The notes beneath the pieces were generated by a model. The model worked only from the letters and a program-made list of their open reading frames with translations, was not told the DNA's origin and ran no database searches. A stretch of 64,000 nucleotides of DNA, taken from positions 5,233,443 through 5,297,442 of the forward strand of contig WMCF01000055.1 of NCBI GenBank assembly GCA_009792885.1. The letters run 5' to 3'. Positions 1-12,850 of the stretch are shown piece after piece (the first letter of the stretch is position 1; each line of letters begins with the position of its first letter). The translations under genes and the position numbers were made by a program. This DNA comes from Eremophila alpestris peregrina (taxonomy: Eukaryota; Chordata; Aves; Passeriformes; Alaudidae).

Positions 1-3000
1 AGCAAGGCAGGCAAACTGAAAAGCCAGCATGCTAAAAACCCAACAGGACTAGCAGAATCTGGTTTTCAAAACTGATATATTGCTCTGTTGCTAGGCAAAA
101 TGGAAGGGTTTTCTCTCTTCTTTTTGGAGAAGCCTCTGCTCTCTTTTGAGGGGCAGAGCTGAAAAATCACACTGTCACTAATGCAAAATTAGACTGACAG
201 CATGGAGACCTGCTTCTTATTCCAAGGCATGTCGCCATCCAGACTGCTCCCTTCTGGGAATGACACCATGTACTCAAAGGATTTTACAAAGGAAAAAAAC
301 AACCCTTCAGCCCACTGCTGCACAAGGATGGTACAGTAGTTCTGTTTCACGCTGGAGCAAGAACCAGGAACTTCAGCAGATTCCATGGGCACCACAAGCA
401 ACTTCAGGCAAACAAAGAAACAGGTCTAGTCCATTCACAGTGGAAGGGAACAGCTGTCTGGAATCCCAGCAATTGGTTGGTCCTCCTCTCATGTAGCTGT
501 CACTTTCAAGCACTGAACATGCACTGGGATATGCTGCTCCTTTGTTCTAAACTCTGGTATGTTTGTAGCAGAAAGGGATTTCAAACACTTGAACACACCA
601 ACAGGAATTTTCCAGTAGCGCCAAAGCAAGAGATGACACATTCCTGTCTCTTGTCTGCAAGAGAGGGCACAGCACTGTCACTGCAGACAAAAGATATCCC
701 CTGTCCTGTAGAGAGTGACATCAACTTAGCATGACACTCCAAAATAAAACTCCTACATCTGTGGAAGGAGGAAGTCACTTGCAGAGCAGAATGTGGCACT
801 GGAAACCAGGTCCAAGAGAGCTGCACACAAGGGATGGTGTTGCTGGCCCACAAGCACTGCAGAAACATCTGCACAGGCTGGCACTCTGGCACTAGGGAGC
901 TCTAGACCCGGTGTCCCCTGCTCAATGAGTTCATCCCTTCCCAAGAGTTAAGCACCTAGCCAAAGGCTGCCCCACATCTACATCTGGATTAGCCAAGAAC
1001 ATGACCTGCATCCCATGAGAGGTTACAACCCAAAGCACTCTGCTCTCTCCCATCACCCTTCATCCACTGCCTCAAACAGCCTGCAGAGCTGCAGGGATTT
1101 ACTGCTGCCTGATATGAAGCAAATTAGGACACCCCAGGAGCCAGTGCATCTGTGCTAGCTAACACAAAAGCCCAGACAGGAACACTGACTTCCCAGGAAG
1201 AGTAAATCATTTCCCCCTTACTTCTGCTCACCTGGCCCAAGGTGCAGGAATCCAAGAAGGATCGGATTAGTGCACAACTCTAGTAATTAAACAGATAACT
1301 CAGACTAAGTGTTTGCAATTTCCTCAGCCTGCATTTGTTAGGGATGCATCTGGATCTCCATAACCATTACCTTCTGCTACCTACAGGTAGAGATAATTAT
1401 CCACAAGTAAACGATTACCTAGGCTATAAATTACCTACAAAAATTTGGGCTGGGGTTTTGCCAATCACCATTCCAATTAATTAACCAAAATTGACTAGCT
1501 GGCTTTAGACCAAATATTTCCTCATCAGTATTCCATGCCAGTGCATATGAGATGAAGGAAACAAACCGGAGAGGAGAGACAGGGAGAAATCCAATGAAGG
1601 TTAGAAGGATCTGAGAGCAACAGAGACATGCAGGAGTGGCTCTTTGGTGTGGCATGCGACAGTGCTGGGGGCAGGACTACACACGGCACCAGCAGCACAC
1701 TCACAGCCATTCCCATCAGACAAGGTGTCACAACCATCACTGGGAATGGAAGAGCTCAGCAGCCTCAAGTGCCCCTCCGGATCACGGCTCTGGGCACATT
1801 TCCAAGGCCTGTTTTGGTGAGCAGGGGACACAGTCATGTGTAGATTATCATGACTGGGAAGGGGACAGCCCCCAGGCCCAAGTCCCACGTTGCCACAGGA
1901 GCTCCCAAGTCCTCAGTGCTCCCTTTGGCAGGAGCTGCTCAGACTCACAGCAAACCCTGCACTTTCAGTAGAGGAGAGGACAGAAGAATGTCACACCAAT
2001 ATAACCAAGGCATTACACGCCTACAGAACAGCAACTGAGGCACCACATGCTCAGTCTGTGTGACTGTGCACAATGAGTATTGAAGAAATTCCCATCATTC
2101 TCTGCTGAATGATCCCTGCAGACCAACACATTCAGACTTTTCATGTACCCCTATATTCCACGAAGATTCCTAATGGCAGAAATTGCCATTCCAAACAGAG
2201 CAATGAGCTCTTTGAAAAGCTACCCTTGTGCTCAGCATCCTGGGATACCCCAGAACCCTTCCGACAGAGTCCGCAGGAGCCCTCGCTGTGAGCAGAGCAC
2301 ACCTGACAGCAAGTTCCCACTGCACAGGACTGGACAGCAGCCCTTCGGAGGGACCAGCTCAGGCACATGTCCTGCCACACACACTGGGTAAGGTTGAGCT
2401 CAGCTGGACCAGGTGCGTGTGTCCATGCAGAGGCATTCACACCGTATCTTCTCTGAGGGACGTGACAAGAGAGAAATGTCAGAACAAACCATGGTGCGAT
2501 GCTGTCCACGTCTTCCTTTCACCATCTGGGGTCTGCCCTCAGCCTGACAGCTCCAGGTGCTTTCAGAGAGCCCTGGCTTCTGGGCAGAGCTTCACCTGGT
2601 CACCAGTAAAGGACTCACACCTGTACTTTGTACGACAGCTCTTACACAGGATCACAGGTAGCACGCACGTGAGGGCTGGCACTCCATGAAAAAGCCCCAG
2701 AGGAGCACAAAACTGCAGTCAGAAATCTGAGCTGTTTCTTCCCAGCCCAGAAACAACCCTTCCGCTCTGCCATAAACAGAAACAGGCAGTCAGCTGAAAT
2801 GGGACCTGAATATTTATTTGGTAGCGATTTTTACTGCTAGTTCTTGAACATGTAAGGTGCCTTGTGCACTTCAAGGAAGATCTAAAGCTGTAAATGCTGA
2901 CAAACCAAGTGATTACCAACCATTCTAGGCTGTTCTAGAACTCAGGGGGAAACTCCTTTCAAACCAAACAATCTGTAAAGGAAATCACTGTTTCAGATAA

Positions 3001-5214
3001 TCGAGTGCCTTCCGTATCACCTCAGAAATTGCTTTCAAGATGCTTTTCTCATGTCAACTCTGGTTATTGATATATTAAAAAGCAGTAAGATATTTCACTG
3101 CATAAAGTAAGATTTTTATTTATTTATGCAGGCCTGTCACTGTTGATAAAATACTGTGGATGCCAGAGATTACTGCACTCTGTATAATTAAGTGAAAGGG
3201 CAGACCTCTGTGCAAGTGCTCAACAGAATCCTGATCCTGCCCAGGCAGGAGGGGTGCACGGACAGTGCAGAGATGCTCCTGAGGACAGTTGAGCCCTGTC
3301 CCCCTGCCATTGACCTGGAAAAGTCCCATGGCTCCCCAAAGATCTTCCAGATCAGGGTTCATCTCTGGAAATACAAGATAGAAGATGCAAATGGAAAACC
3401 TACTACCAGCCCACAGCTCACCAAGAGCAAAAGAAAACAGTCAAAACTCAACCAGCAAGAAAACAACCAACACAAAGAGCATCTAAGTCTCACGTCTCCA
3501 CTCACATGAGGTACTCCCAACTGTATCCACCCTGTCCAGCTCCACAACAAAGCCAAGGCACTTGGGGGCTGGAGAAACACTTCCATTTTGAACTCTATTT
3601 ATGCGCCTGTAACAATTAAGCCATCATTCCTGCTTCTCCTACCCTGTTCTCATTTCAAGTTTACTCAAACATTTGCTAATGAACAGTAAATCTTTAGACT
3701 ACTGAGAATTGCTCTGGTTAATAAACTGAGGGCATTTCATCAGTCTTATTCAAAACTCAAACTCATTTATGAAAAAATCCACATCAGTCTGAGAGAAAGA
3801 TGTTTTCCACTCCCAGAAAGGCCCTGGCAGCACAACACAGGTTCAGGCTGACCGAAGCATTCTGGACAATAAGCAGAGTCTGATTTTCAGGAGTTTAATT
3901 TTAGAACCTGAAAATGAAACACACAATTTCTGAAAGCACGTGAGTCTGAAACTGTAACATGAGCACTTGAAGTGCCTGAAGTGCTAGAGAGATGCCAGAC
4001 ACCAAGCACTCTTGAGGTGCACCTAAGCAGTGTGAGCTGTTCAGAGCAGAACACTGAAGGCATCTTAAGTTCTTTCAGGTTTTGCTCAGGAATCCAAAAT
4101 GATTTTCCAAAGGATCACAGCACGTGTGGAATTCCACATCTGGGCCATGGTTTCATGCTCACCTGGCTACACAAGTGCTCCTCGTCCGTTACGGTACAGA
4201 GCCAAAAACAAGAGCAGGTTACAGGCCAAGTGAAACTGAAAACAAACAAATAGAACAACAACTACACAGGGGGAAACTACATCTACCTGGCAGGTTTTAG
4301 AATAAATAAGAAAAGCATGAAAGACCTCTCTGCTAGGACCTGACAACTCTGGAGGAGTTCCCCAGATCCCTTGGTACCAGCCTCCAGTGTCCCTGATATC
4401 AGCCCATATTGCTAACTCCACAGTCTTCTCTGGCCAGTGCTAGAGAAAAATCTTGGATGAGCAAAGCACAGACTAATCAAAAGTAAAAGCCCAGAAGGTT
4501 TATGAAAATGAAGTGGGAAAACCACTCTTCTCCTAAAGATCGGAGTGCTCTGAAACAGTCTGCTTTAAACTGGTGTTCTGGATTTACTTCAAAGCTGTGT
4601 AACAATAAAGCCAAAATACAGGTTTCCATTAGTTGGGTTCCCCCCTCAAATTACAGTAACAGGTGCTTTGGGAATTGCAAGTTTGCTCTGTTTCAGAATG
4701 TTAAAAAGTTCCCTTTGATCCATCCCCTTCCCAGTACAGCAGAGCCAACAGTCCAGTTCTCACCCCAGTGTTGCTGTGCCCCAAAACTGCAAAGAATGCC
4801 CAAAGCAGGAAGAAGCAGCCCGCAGTTGAGGGTCCTGCCTTGGGAAACTCTCCCATACTCTTGACACTGCCAGCCAGGATGAGCAGACTCCAGCCCAGTC
4901 ACACAGGGACATGTCAAGGGACCAGCTCCTCACTGGGTCCTGCTGCCTCACTGGGACTCTCCTCAGAACTCTGCTCTCTTGGTTCTTTCTTTACTCTCAA
5001 GGTCATCTCTTGTTCATCTGATCATTCATTTTGCATCTCTCATCCCCACGTTGGTTCCTTGACTTTCAGTGAGTTCCAGCAAAACCAGGCCTGCACCTCC
5101 CAGGGACCAGTGTTGTTTGTGACACCCAAGGAACCAGTGCCATGGTCCTTGGGGGACCTCAAAGGCAATAGTTCTCTGCCCAGGAGCAAAGAAGCCATTA
5201 CAGCTTGTACTAGA
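1..5214. other. Unique noncoding DNA, no gene seen
   Basis: No supportable gene. Open frames on both strands are short, overlap one another and lack domain signatures. Base composition is moderate, with no CpG island and no recognisable transposable element. A weakly CNE-like patch lies at about 2800-2940, but it has no specific motif cluster. I cannot exclude short untranslated or noncoding RNA exons. Confidence 0.65.
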
Positions 5215-5365
5215 AGATTTAATAGGTGTCATAATTTATCATGTAAACCGAAAAGTGTTTCTTAATTAAGTGCGTACGTTAATGAATTTTTTAATTTGAT
5301 CCCTGTAAGTACCTTGCTATACTAATTGCAATATTCTACACATTAGTCATCCGCTGTTGCCCTTG
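5215..5365. promoter_or_regulatory. Candidate conserved noncoding element, AT-rich with TAAT motifs
   Basis: This is a sharp AT-rich block inside GC-richer surroundings. It carries several homeodomain-type cores (CTTAATTAAG near 5271, TAATTTGAT, CTAATTGCA) and retains CpGs (GTGCGTACG), which is unusual for neutral AT-rich vertebrate DNA. There is no simple repeat and no coding frame. The call rests on composition and motifs alone, since no alignment was possible. Neutral unique sequence is the alternative. Confidence 0.3.
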
Positions 5366-8300
5366 GCTATTTTCTACCCTGAGAGCAAGAGATAGAGCTT
5401 TTCAGTTAAAGTTCATTTAACTCTTTCCACCCAACAAATTATAGTTCCTGTTCCTCACACTGGAGAGTGACAGCTGTATTCCAGGCCTGGAGCATGGGAA
5501 GTATGGTACTTGGCACACACACCATGAGGGATGGGCACATCCCAGCCTGGTCTCAAATGCAGTGCTTTGGGTTCATTGCATTACCTTGATTACAAACAGT
5601 ACCAAGAGACAGAATTTCCAAGCCACTCATTGATCCAGGTTTCCACGTGTGGTCCACTGATGCATCAGCTTTTCTGATACTGCCCACTTGTACCCAAAAT
5701 TCAAGAAGATGAGAACCTTGCCACTGAACATCCAGAGAGTGAACGAAAGTAGCTGGAGGCATGGCACAACCAGCTCAGCAACTACCCCAGCAACTTCTTC
5801 TCCACTTGGAACAGACAAACTGGCACGGCATGCAGCAATACTGATGCAGTTCACAAACCTGACAGGCATCTGTGGCTACTTTCTGCTACCTGAACAGTTT
5901 ACAGTGAGGCTTCAGACACCTCTGACACATTCCAGGCCACAAAGCCAATTCTCTCTGTAGGAATAATACTCTTGAGCTGTGGAGGTCCATTAGAGGAGCC
6001 AGCACAAACTGTGAATGTCTCACTTCCAGCAGAGAGACTCGCAAACGGTAAATAAAGTCCTTGGAGCCCTACAAACTCAACAATAAGACAGGACAAAGCA
6101 CAAGGATTATACCAACAACCAGACGAGAAGTTGGTGCTGAAAACGGACAACTTCCTCAGTGACTTTACTTGTTACTGCTTCTGGAGTTTGCATAAAGAAA
6201 CTCAGAATTGCAACTCAACGTGATGAGAATCGAATGTGAATGAGGAGCTGAGCTTTGTTTGGCCTTTCCAAACCAGCCCCCTCTGAAGCCTGTTGAGCAG
6301 CAGTCACTTGGCTTGTACAGGAGAGGCTGACACACCACAAAACATCCCTCATTCCACACAGTTTTTGGGAATGGATGTGCTATCACCCTGCTAAGACTCA
6401 GGCAGCCGGGAGCAATATGTTTGCATGTGCCTGACCTATGTGCAGTGCTGAACATGATCAGCACCTGAGCAATCCTGCTACTTCCACCTGTACTTCACAT
6501 TCCTGTCACTGTGACAGGGAGATAGAAAACCAAACAAGGGTAGAAATGGTGCCAAGTGTGGACAGTTGCAATGTGACTTCCTCCACGGAACCCCTGCTGG
6601 GGCTGAGGAGTGAGGCTGCCAGCTCTGTACTACACCCCAGGCATTCTGCTATCCTACAGCTCATCGTTCCAGCTGGATGTTTCCTGCCACACCTGACTCA
6701 ATTTACACTAAGATTCAGCAGCAACTGCTCTAATCACTGATTGGAATTAAAGCTGCCTCTGAACTCTGAAAAAGAGTAACACACCATGGTAATTCACCAT
6801 AGTTTGTTCTCCATGCATGCTTCTGAGCACATCCTTGGTCTGCCTTTGCTGGCAGTTCTTCTGACAAGCTCACGCATGGAATTAAGTGGATTACATGGAA
6901 CACGTTTAACTAGCCCAGGAACATCCGAGGCCAAGGTGGCCCTGGGTAGCAACATTGCATCACTCATTCACTCCTCACTTACAGGCAGAGCCTGTGAAAT
7001 TAATAGCAACAGCCCAGCATAACACACTTCAGGGAAGTGAGACTCTTTACATGGGTGGCTGTCACCTGCTTTTCAACAAATTTCAAAGTGTTGCCTACAG
7101 CATCCTGTTGTATTAAATGAAATGCGTCCTGACACCTTTCTCACTGTATTACACTCGCCCGCTTAAATATTGAGATGAAAACCTCCCTATTTTTTAAAAA
7201 AGAAAACACTGTCCAGTAACTGCCAGAGGTCAGATCTTGGTGTTTGGCAGCAGATCCTGCCTGTCCAGTCCTACAGATGGCAGAAGTTGCCAACTGCACC
7301 TTGTTTAAAAAGCCATTTTCTGATGCCCTCAGCACCAGCACAGTTATTCCTGGTGAGTTCAGGAGCTGCTGCCAGCTGTTTGCCAGTCACCTCTCTTAGT
7401 GTCATCCACCACCACAACTGCACATGAGCCATACTGCCATCAGCTCACCTGGCCCTCAGTGCCAGAAAGGGACATCTTCCCAATTTGCAGCCCAACACCT
7501 GCAGCTGTAATGATGAAGTTAAATCCAAGATCTCCCCCCACCCACTATAATACATCCCCACCTTCTGCTGACCAGTGCTCAGCCAGTTCCAGTAATCTCA
7601 TCAGGAACAACACAAGCAGTTTCATCAGGGAGAATCAGGCCAGCCACAGGTACAGGGAGGAACTGGATAACCAGAAAATAATCTTGTTCCTCTTTCTGAA
7701 TCCAAAATCTGAATTAGGAGGGTTAGAGAAGTGGTATTTATCTTTTGCAAAGTCTGCAGAGAGCACAAACAAGTAGATTTCCAGCAGTTCCACTACACGT
7801 TACTAAAGCACATCACAAGTAGACATGTCAGAAAATCACCTTCCCCACTACACATACAATATGTTTATGAAGACACAAGTTACACATATTTTATCCTAGT
7901 GTGGGATCTGACACGACACTGTCAAACAAAGCTCACTGAGTTTGTCACTCCAACCAACTACACTCTTGTCATATTTATCCTTAACTACTTCTGCAGACAC
8001 TGCTTCCAGTGCAGATTATCTATCAGATTACCCAAAGATAGACAGGGAATATACAAAGCCATGAATTTGTGCTTCAGCCTGGACACACCAATATGCAGTT
8101 ACCTCTGGGAAAAATGGTAGCCCAGCTACCACTGGGCTTCTCTCTCCAGTGCTCTGCACTTGTGGGTGTGTATCCATCCCTATGAACCTCCATTTTGATC
8201 CTGTGCTAATTTTTACATATGTGAAACCATGACAAAGTGCAATACAATGGAAAACACCAGGCTCATGATGCTTCTCTCTCATGAAGATCATCTGGACCAT

Positions 8301-8958
8301 ATATCCAGTTGGTGTAAGCCAGCATTAACACCTCTGGCATCAATGAAAAGATGCCAGATTTACATCACTGAAGAACTTTGGCCCTCTGTTCCTTGCACGA
8401 CACCCCATGCTTGCAGTCATACCCCAGCACCAATTGCACATGGATGCTTAGTCATAAGCGAGGCCGTTTTACACACCTTGGCCTTTAGAGAGGAAAATCC
8501 CATATTCCTTTTCTATGTTCTCTGAGAAACCTTTGGGAAAGCTTAAGGCCACTCAAGCAGGGGCCAAGAAGAGCTTCCCAGATTTTGACCTATTTCTGCA
8601 GGGATTCTCCTGCCTTCAGCGGGATGCCATCATTGCAGTGTTCCTCCATCCGCGGCTATCTCAGAAGCACTGGTACAAACATGCAACAGTGGTTTAGGCA
8701 AGCACTACATCAGTCTGCAGCAGGTATCCTTCTGAGAAATTCATCTCTGTGCTATTCTTTCCAAATTGTTCCTCTATCACAATAAAACACCTACTAACTC
8801 TGGGTGGAGTGACCCCATGGCTCACGTGCTCTTTTAAGCACACATACCAACCTACCTGCAATCCCTAAGAACTACCGAAATGAAAATAAATCATCTCAGA
8901 CCAGAGTCCAAATAATGCTTCTCACTTGATCATTTGTTTTTGCCTATTCTCTTAACCC
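5366..8958. other. Unique noncoding DNA, no gene seen
   Basis: No coding gene, RNA gene or recognisable mobile element. The open frame at 7731-8120 (129 codons) has no recognisable domain and no splice context that would make it an exon. I see nothing else notable in this stretch. Confidence 0.65.
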
Positions 8959-8980
8959 TTTTCACTGTTAACAGTGAAAA
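8959..8980. repeat. Perfect 22-bp palindrome
   Basis: The left arm TTTTCACTGTT is followed directly by its exact reverse complement with no spacer, centred between 8969 and 8970 on GTTAAC. Such a sequence can bind a homodimeric factor or extrude a small cruciform. It lies in a plain noncoding stretch, so a chance origin is possible, although a perfect 22-bp palindrome is rare in 64 kb. Confidence 0.95.
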
Positions 8981-10975
8981 AATCCTGGAAGGAGAAATGG
9001 TTCCTTAGTATAAAGGTGATGAAAAAGCAAACATTGAACCACATGATTTTATACTATGTCATTCCAAGTCAAATGTCAACACACTTGAATCACACAAACA
9101 CCATGAGTCACACAAACAGCTCTGTAAGTCACTGGTGAGGATTTTATTGATCCATTGTTCAAAGCACATCCTCCTTGTTTATCAGTCCCTTTTAATGTTT
9201 ATTGCAGAACAGAAACCACAGTTTTAGGGACTCAATTCCCGTCCTGCATCGTGCAGCCTCCTTGTCCCACACTGACAAAGCTGCTTCTTGGCTCCTGGGG
9301 ATGTGTAAGGAAGAGTCCAAGGTCCACCATCACAGGTAAGACCATACCCTCAGGCTCTTATGTGAGTTTTGTCCCTCGGTCAAAAAGCTGTTCCTTGGGA
9401 ATTCCCAGTAATCAGGTACAAGACAAAACCCTGACATCTGGTCGACCACGCTGAAATGCCCTTTGACAGAACAACCCCAGCTCTGGTGGCTGAACTATAT
9501 CCAGGGAAGTTTCTCTGCCATTGTTAATCGTGTCCCCAGCATCCCCATAGAGCAGATGACAGGTGCCCTGGACACTTTTGGGTCCTGCTGAATGGCGTTT
9601 AATGCAGAAGACATTTGATCCGCCACTGAGAGCAGCACTAAGTGGCTTGATCAGAAATGACATCTGAGCTAAATGAGCTAATTAGTTTACAGAATTTTCC
9701 CTTTCCCCCCTACAACAGGAGTGGATTGGTGTTTTCCCCTCAGTTCTGACCTCACTGCAGGGTACCATCCTATTGTTGGACCCATAGCTGGCATTTATAA
9801 AAAATATGAACTGCAGGTGTTGGCAATTCCGTCAAAACCAGAACACACACTGCCGACACACTGTCAGCCCTTTGTCAGGAGCAACACAAAACAGTCGGAA
9901 CAACAGCAGCTTCCACTTTAGTAGGGAACTAAAGCAGCATTGGCAAACCAGGACAGGACAAGCCTGAGGCTCTCCAAAGTTCTTTAACAAAGTCTGAGAG
10001 CTTCTTTGGGTTCATTTCTGCTTTCTCTGTGGCAGTGGCTGGGAGCTCCAACAATCCCAGGGATGTCATAGTTGCCATTTACAGTAAACCCACCACATCC
10101 ACTCTCACAGCCTTCTTGAAAGCTTTAAGTGAAAACAAAGTACCCGCTCTCTTCCCAGATCTTCAGGCCTCCCCTCACATGCCCAGACTTGCTCTCGGGG
10201 AGCACAGCAGCCACCAGCCCCTGGAACGCTGAGCACCATTGACTGCGTGTTCCTCAAATCCACAGGAAAACACCAATCTTGTGGAGCAGCAGTGACACCA
10301 CTGGCTAAATACAAGAAGTGCAGTGGGGCTACTAGTTCCAGACAAGGTTCCAGTATTTCCACGGGCAAAGCCACAGTGGCACAGTCCCAGTGAAACACCA
10401 GTGACCTGGGAGGCTGGATGACTGAATGGTGCACCAATCTCCAGATTCCAGGTAACAGTTCCATACTGCCAGCCAGCAAAGCAACTCAGGCCAGAATTTG
10501 CCAGAAGTGGCATCGCAGATGGAGCATTAACTTTAACCCAAGCTTCGAGACTGGGCTGTAAATAATTCCCTTGAACACAACATTAAAGCTGCACCAGGCT
10601 TAAAATTCACTTATGAGAGGTTTATGCTGCTGGACAGAAGCACTCCTTGACCTGCTCTAGTGGGTCCTCAATCACCCCAGCAGCAGCTCTTCCACGCTCC
10701 CAAAGCCAAAGGAAACATCCATGTGGCATCTGTGGCCTGCTAACTCTGTGCCTCCAGATGAATCACCAAAGCCACTACCACCAGAACAACATAACCTCCA
10801 TCATGGAGCCACACAGAACTGGACACTGTCTGGGACCCTTCTGGAGCACTTCCAACACCCAGTTTGCTTTGCTGTTTCCAGCGGTCCCTTCAGCACATCA
10901 GCTGAGCTGCCTGGAAGCATTCAAGCTGGCTGCACAACACTGGATTTGAGGGGCAGACCTTCACTACAGCAACAG
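8981..10975. other. Unique noncoding DNA, no gene seen
   Basis: No gene. The stretch contains a short direct repeat (TCACACAAACA at 9090-9100 and 9108-9118). A mildly CNE-like patch lies around 9770-9930, including a TTTATAAAAAATATG stretch. Nothing here has coding, RNA or transposon signatures that I recognise. Confidence 0.6.
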
Positions 10976-11110
10976 TTTTAACTAATTAGAACTTATTTAT
11001 GCAATTTAATATCCAATATTAAGCCATTTATGATATGATTTTTGTATATATAGTTTTTTTCAGGTCTTAAAAGAGTTGTTAACCTGGATAGTATAGAACA
11101 CACTCATGCA
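10976..11110. promoter_or_regulatory. AT-rich block, possible conserved noncoding element
   Basis: An AT-rich island begins with AACTAATTAGAAC and contains TTTATGCAATTTAAT, TATGATATG and a short TATATA run, set between GC-richer flanks. TAATTAG is a generic homeodomain core. The assignment is by composition only. It could equally be an old poly-A-rich repeat remnant. Confidence 0.22.
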
Positions 11111-12060
11111 CCAATTCCTGCAAAAGAGCCTAATGGAACCAGCTGAATGATGCAAGTGAAGAGATTTGAGGACGTGCATGAACATAAAACTTAGTTACCT
11201 TGCTCTGCAAACACCAACTACAGCTTATTCACAGCTTTGTGGAGTCCTCTGAAAACAGATAACTGTCAGAATTTCTCTGAGCCTCTCTATCTGTATTCTA
11301 CCTGTAGCAGACAAGGAGTGCAGCTGACAGGCCTCTGCACTTGGGCACAGAGCACACAGGGCTCAGCTCTGCCTGCACTAGCAACACAAGGGGTGGCTCT
11401 GAGTGATTCTAATCATAGCCAGCACCTCTGAAATGGCCTCCATGGTATTTCTATCCCTCAAAAATCCTCCAGGAACACTGATGAAAAGAGCAGCACTTGA
11501 GAAAAATATGCGCATCTTGCAGAGAAACTAATCTACTACAGCACAGCAAAAGCAGGAAAACCAAACCAAAGTCCTACAGCTTTCACCAGGCTGGAGCAAG
11601 GAAACACAAGAGCTCCTTGGGTACAGTACTGTAGCCATTGTCCACACAGGAAGGGCTCCTCCACGCGCTTTGCTCACCACATTGTTCTCACTGCCTCTCA
11701 TCTGCCTCCGGCAGCAGAGAAGCTCTCCTCTGCCCTCAGGCTCCTACATGGAGCATTGCTCCTTTATTGCCGTGCCCACGCTGGACGGCTCCAACCAAAC
11801 AGGAGGAGGCAGCCGAGGGCTCCTTCTTCCTCAGCCTTTCCTGTCTCCCTCATAGGTTCTGTAGGTAGGACTGAGCAGAGCATTTTGCACATGTTAGCAT
11901 GTCACCTGCTCCTCTGTGACCATGTACAACATGAGACACACCCTCCTCTAGAAAAGGGTCAGCGAACTAACACATGAGAAGTCATCACTGAAGAAGGAGC
12001 CTTCCAATGAACAGGTCACCTCTTTTGTCTGCAGGAAGACAAACCTTTGTTCTGAAATCA
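11111..12060. other. Unique noncoding DNA, nothing seen
   Basis: Mixed-composition sequence with only short open frames on both strands. I see no repeat, motif cluster, RNA gene or exon that I could support. Confidence 0.6.
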
Positions 12061-12135
12061 GGGGTGGGAAGGAACCTCAGAGCTCCACTCCACAGGTTCT
12101 GCCTGGGATGACTGGGGCAGAGACACAGGATAGTG
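12061..12135 (-). mobile_element. Possible decayed CR1 LINE 3'-end remnant (antisense)
   Basis: The stretch beginning GGGGTGGGAAGGAACCTCAG, then a CTCCACAGGTTCTGCC segment and GGGGCAGAGACAC, follows the order of the antisense bird CR1 3' end. There, a GGTTGGAAGGGACC-type block is followed by a TCCA...CCCTGCC...GGCAGGGACAC-type block. The match is recalled from memory and is interrupted and divergent, so this would be an old, short copy. No terminal 8-bp repeat tail survives. Chance similarity is the alternative. Confidence 0.35.
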
Positions 12136-12599
12136 TCACAGAGAGCTTTTTGAAGAAAGATGTTCTCTGCCTGCCACTAACCTGGTTTTTATTTCTTTTC
12201 CACCCTCACTTTCCAGGCTACCATGCCCTGAGTTTTTTCAGCTGTGTTATTTTCTGAGGAAGACTCAGCTGGCCCAGTGAGATGGGTGGTGACAAGGCTC
12301 CACATGCACCCAGTCCAACAGCACAAGCACAAGGGCTGGAAGGAGGCTCAAGGCTGGATGCTTCCCAATTAAACCACCAACAAGGCTGAGGAGGCTGTGT
12401 CTTGCTATCCCCAGGAGGAAGTAGGGGAACCAGGCACACAAGAAGACAGAAGGGATCCCAGTGTACCCTTAATCTATAAATATTTAAGCAGTCCGTCCTC
12501 CCCCTCTCCTCAACAACATATGCCAGCGTCTCCTTCAGCTCATAAAAGCCAATTCCCTCCTGCTGTTCCCAAGCACCAGGAATCTCCGAGTGGTGATTA
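12136..12599. other. Unique noncoding DNA, nothing seen
   Basis: Intermediate-GC sequence with pyrimidine-rich patches (around 12490-12520) and no supported gene, RNA or transposon. Confidence 0.55.
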
Positions 12600-12850
12600 G
12601 TGGATTACGTGCATCCCAGGGCCTGCCTCCAATCACTTTCCCCTGCAAATTGCTCTGCTCCGATGCAGCAGCACAGAGCAAAGTGGGCTCTGTCGCTGGG
12701 GCCTGGTCCTCATTATGGCCAGGAGACGGCAGGAGTTTGTTTACACAGCTGGAACATCATCCTCCCGGGCAGCTCATCAGCCTTTCCCCAGGGTTTCTGC
12801 TCCCTGAATGCTTCGGAGTAATCACCACCAGCTACCTACACACGAAGTAG
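12600..12850. promoter_or_regulatory. Candidate noncoding regulatory element with adjacent FOX and E-box motifs
   Basis: A moderately GC-rich block retaining several CpGs contains TGTTTACA (forkhead core, 12738-12745) directly abutting CAGCTG (E-box, 12746-12751). CTCATTATGGCC and GGAGTAATCACC lie nearby. There is no CpG island and no open frame with domain content. The two abutting sites are seen directly. That they act as an enhancer is inference. Confidence 0.3.

Noticed and set aside
2228..2689. 153-codon plus-strand open frame
   Set aside because: Opposed by a 122-codon minus frame over much of the same bases and lacking any recognisable domain.
11619..11635. TACAGTACTGTA resembling a miR-101 core
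   Set aside because: The mature sequence diverges after about 12 bases and no complementary arm is present.
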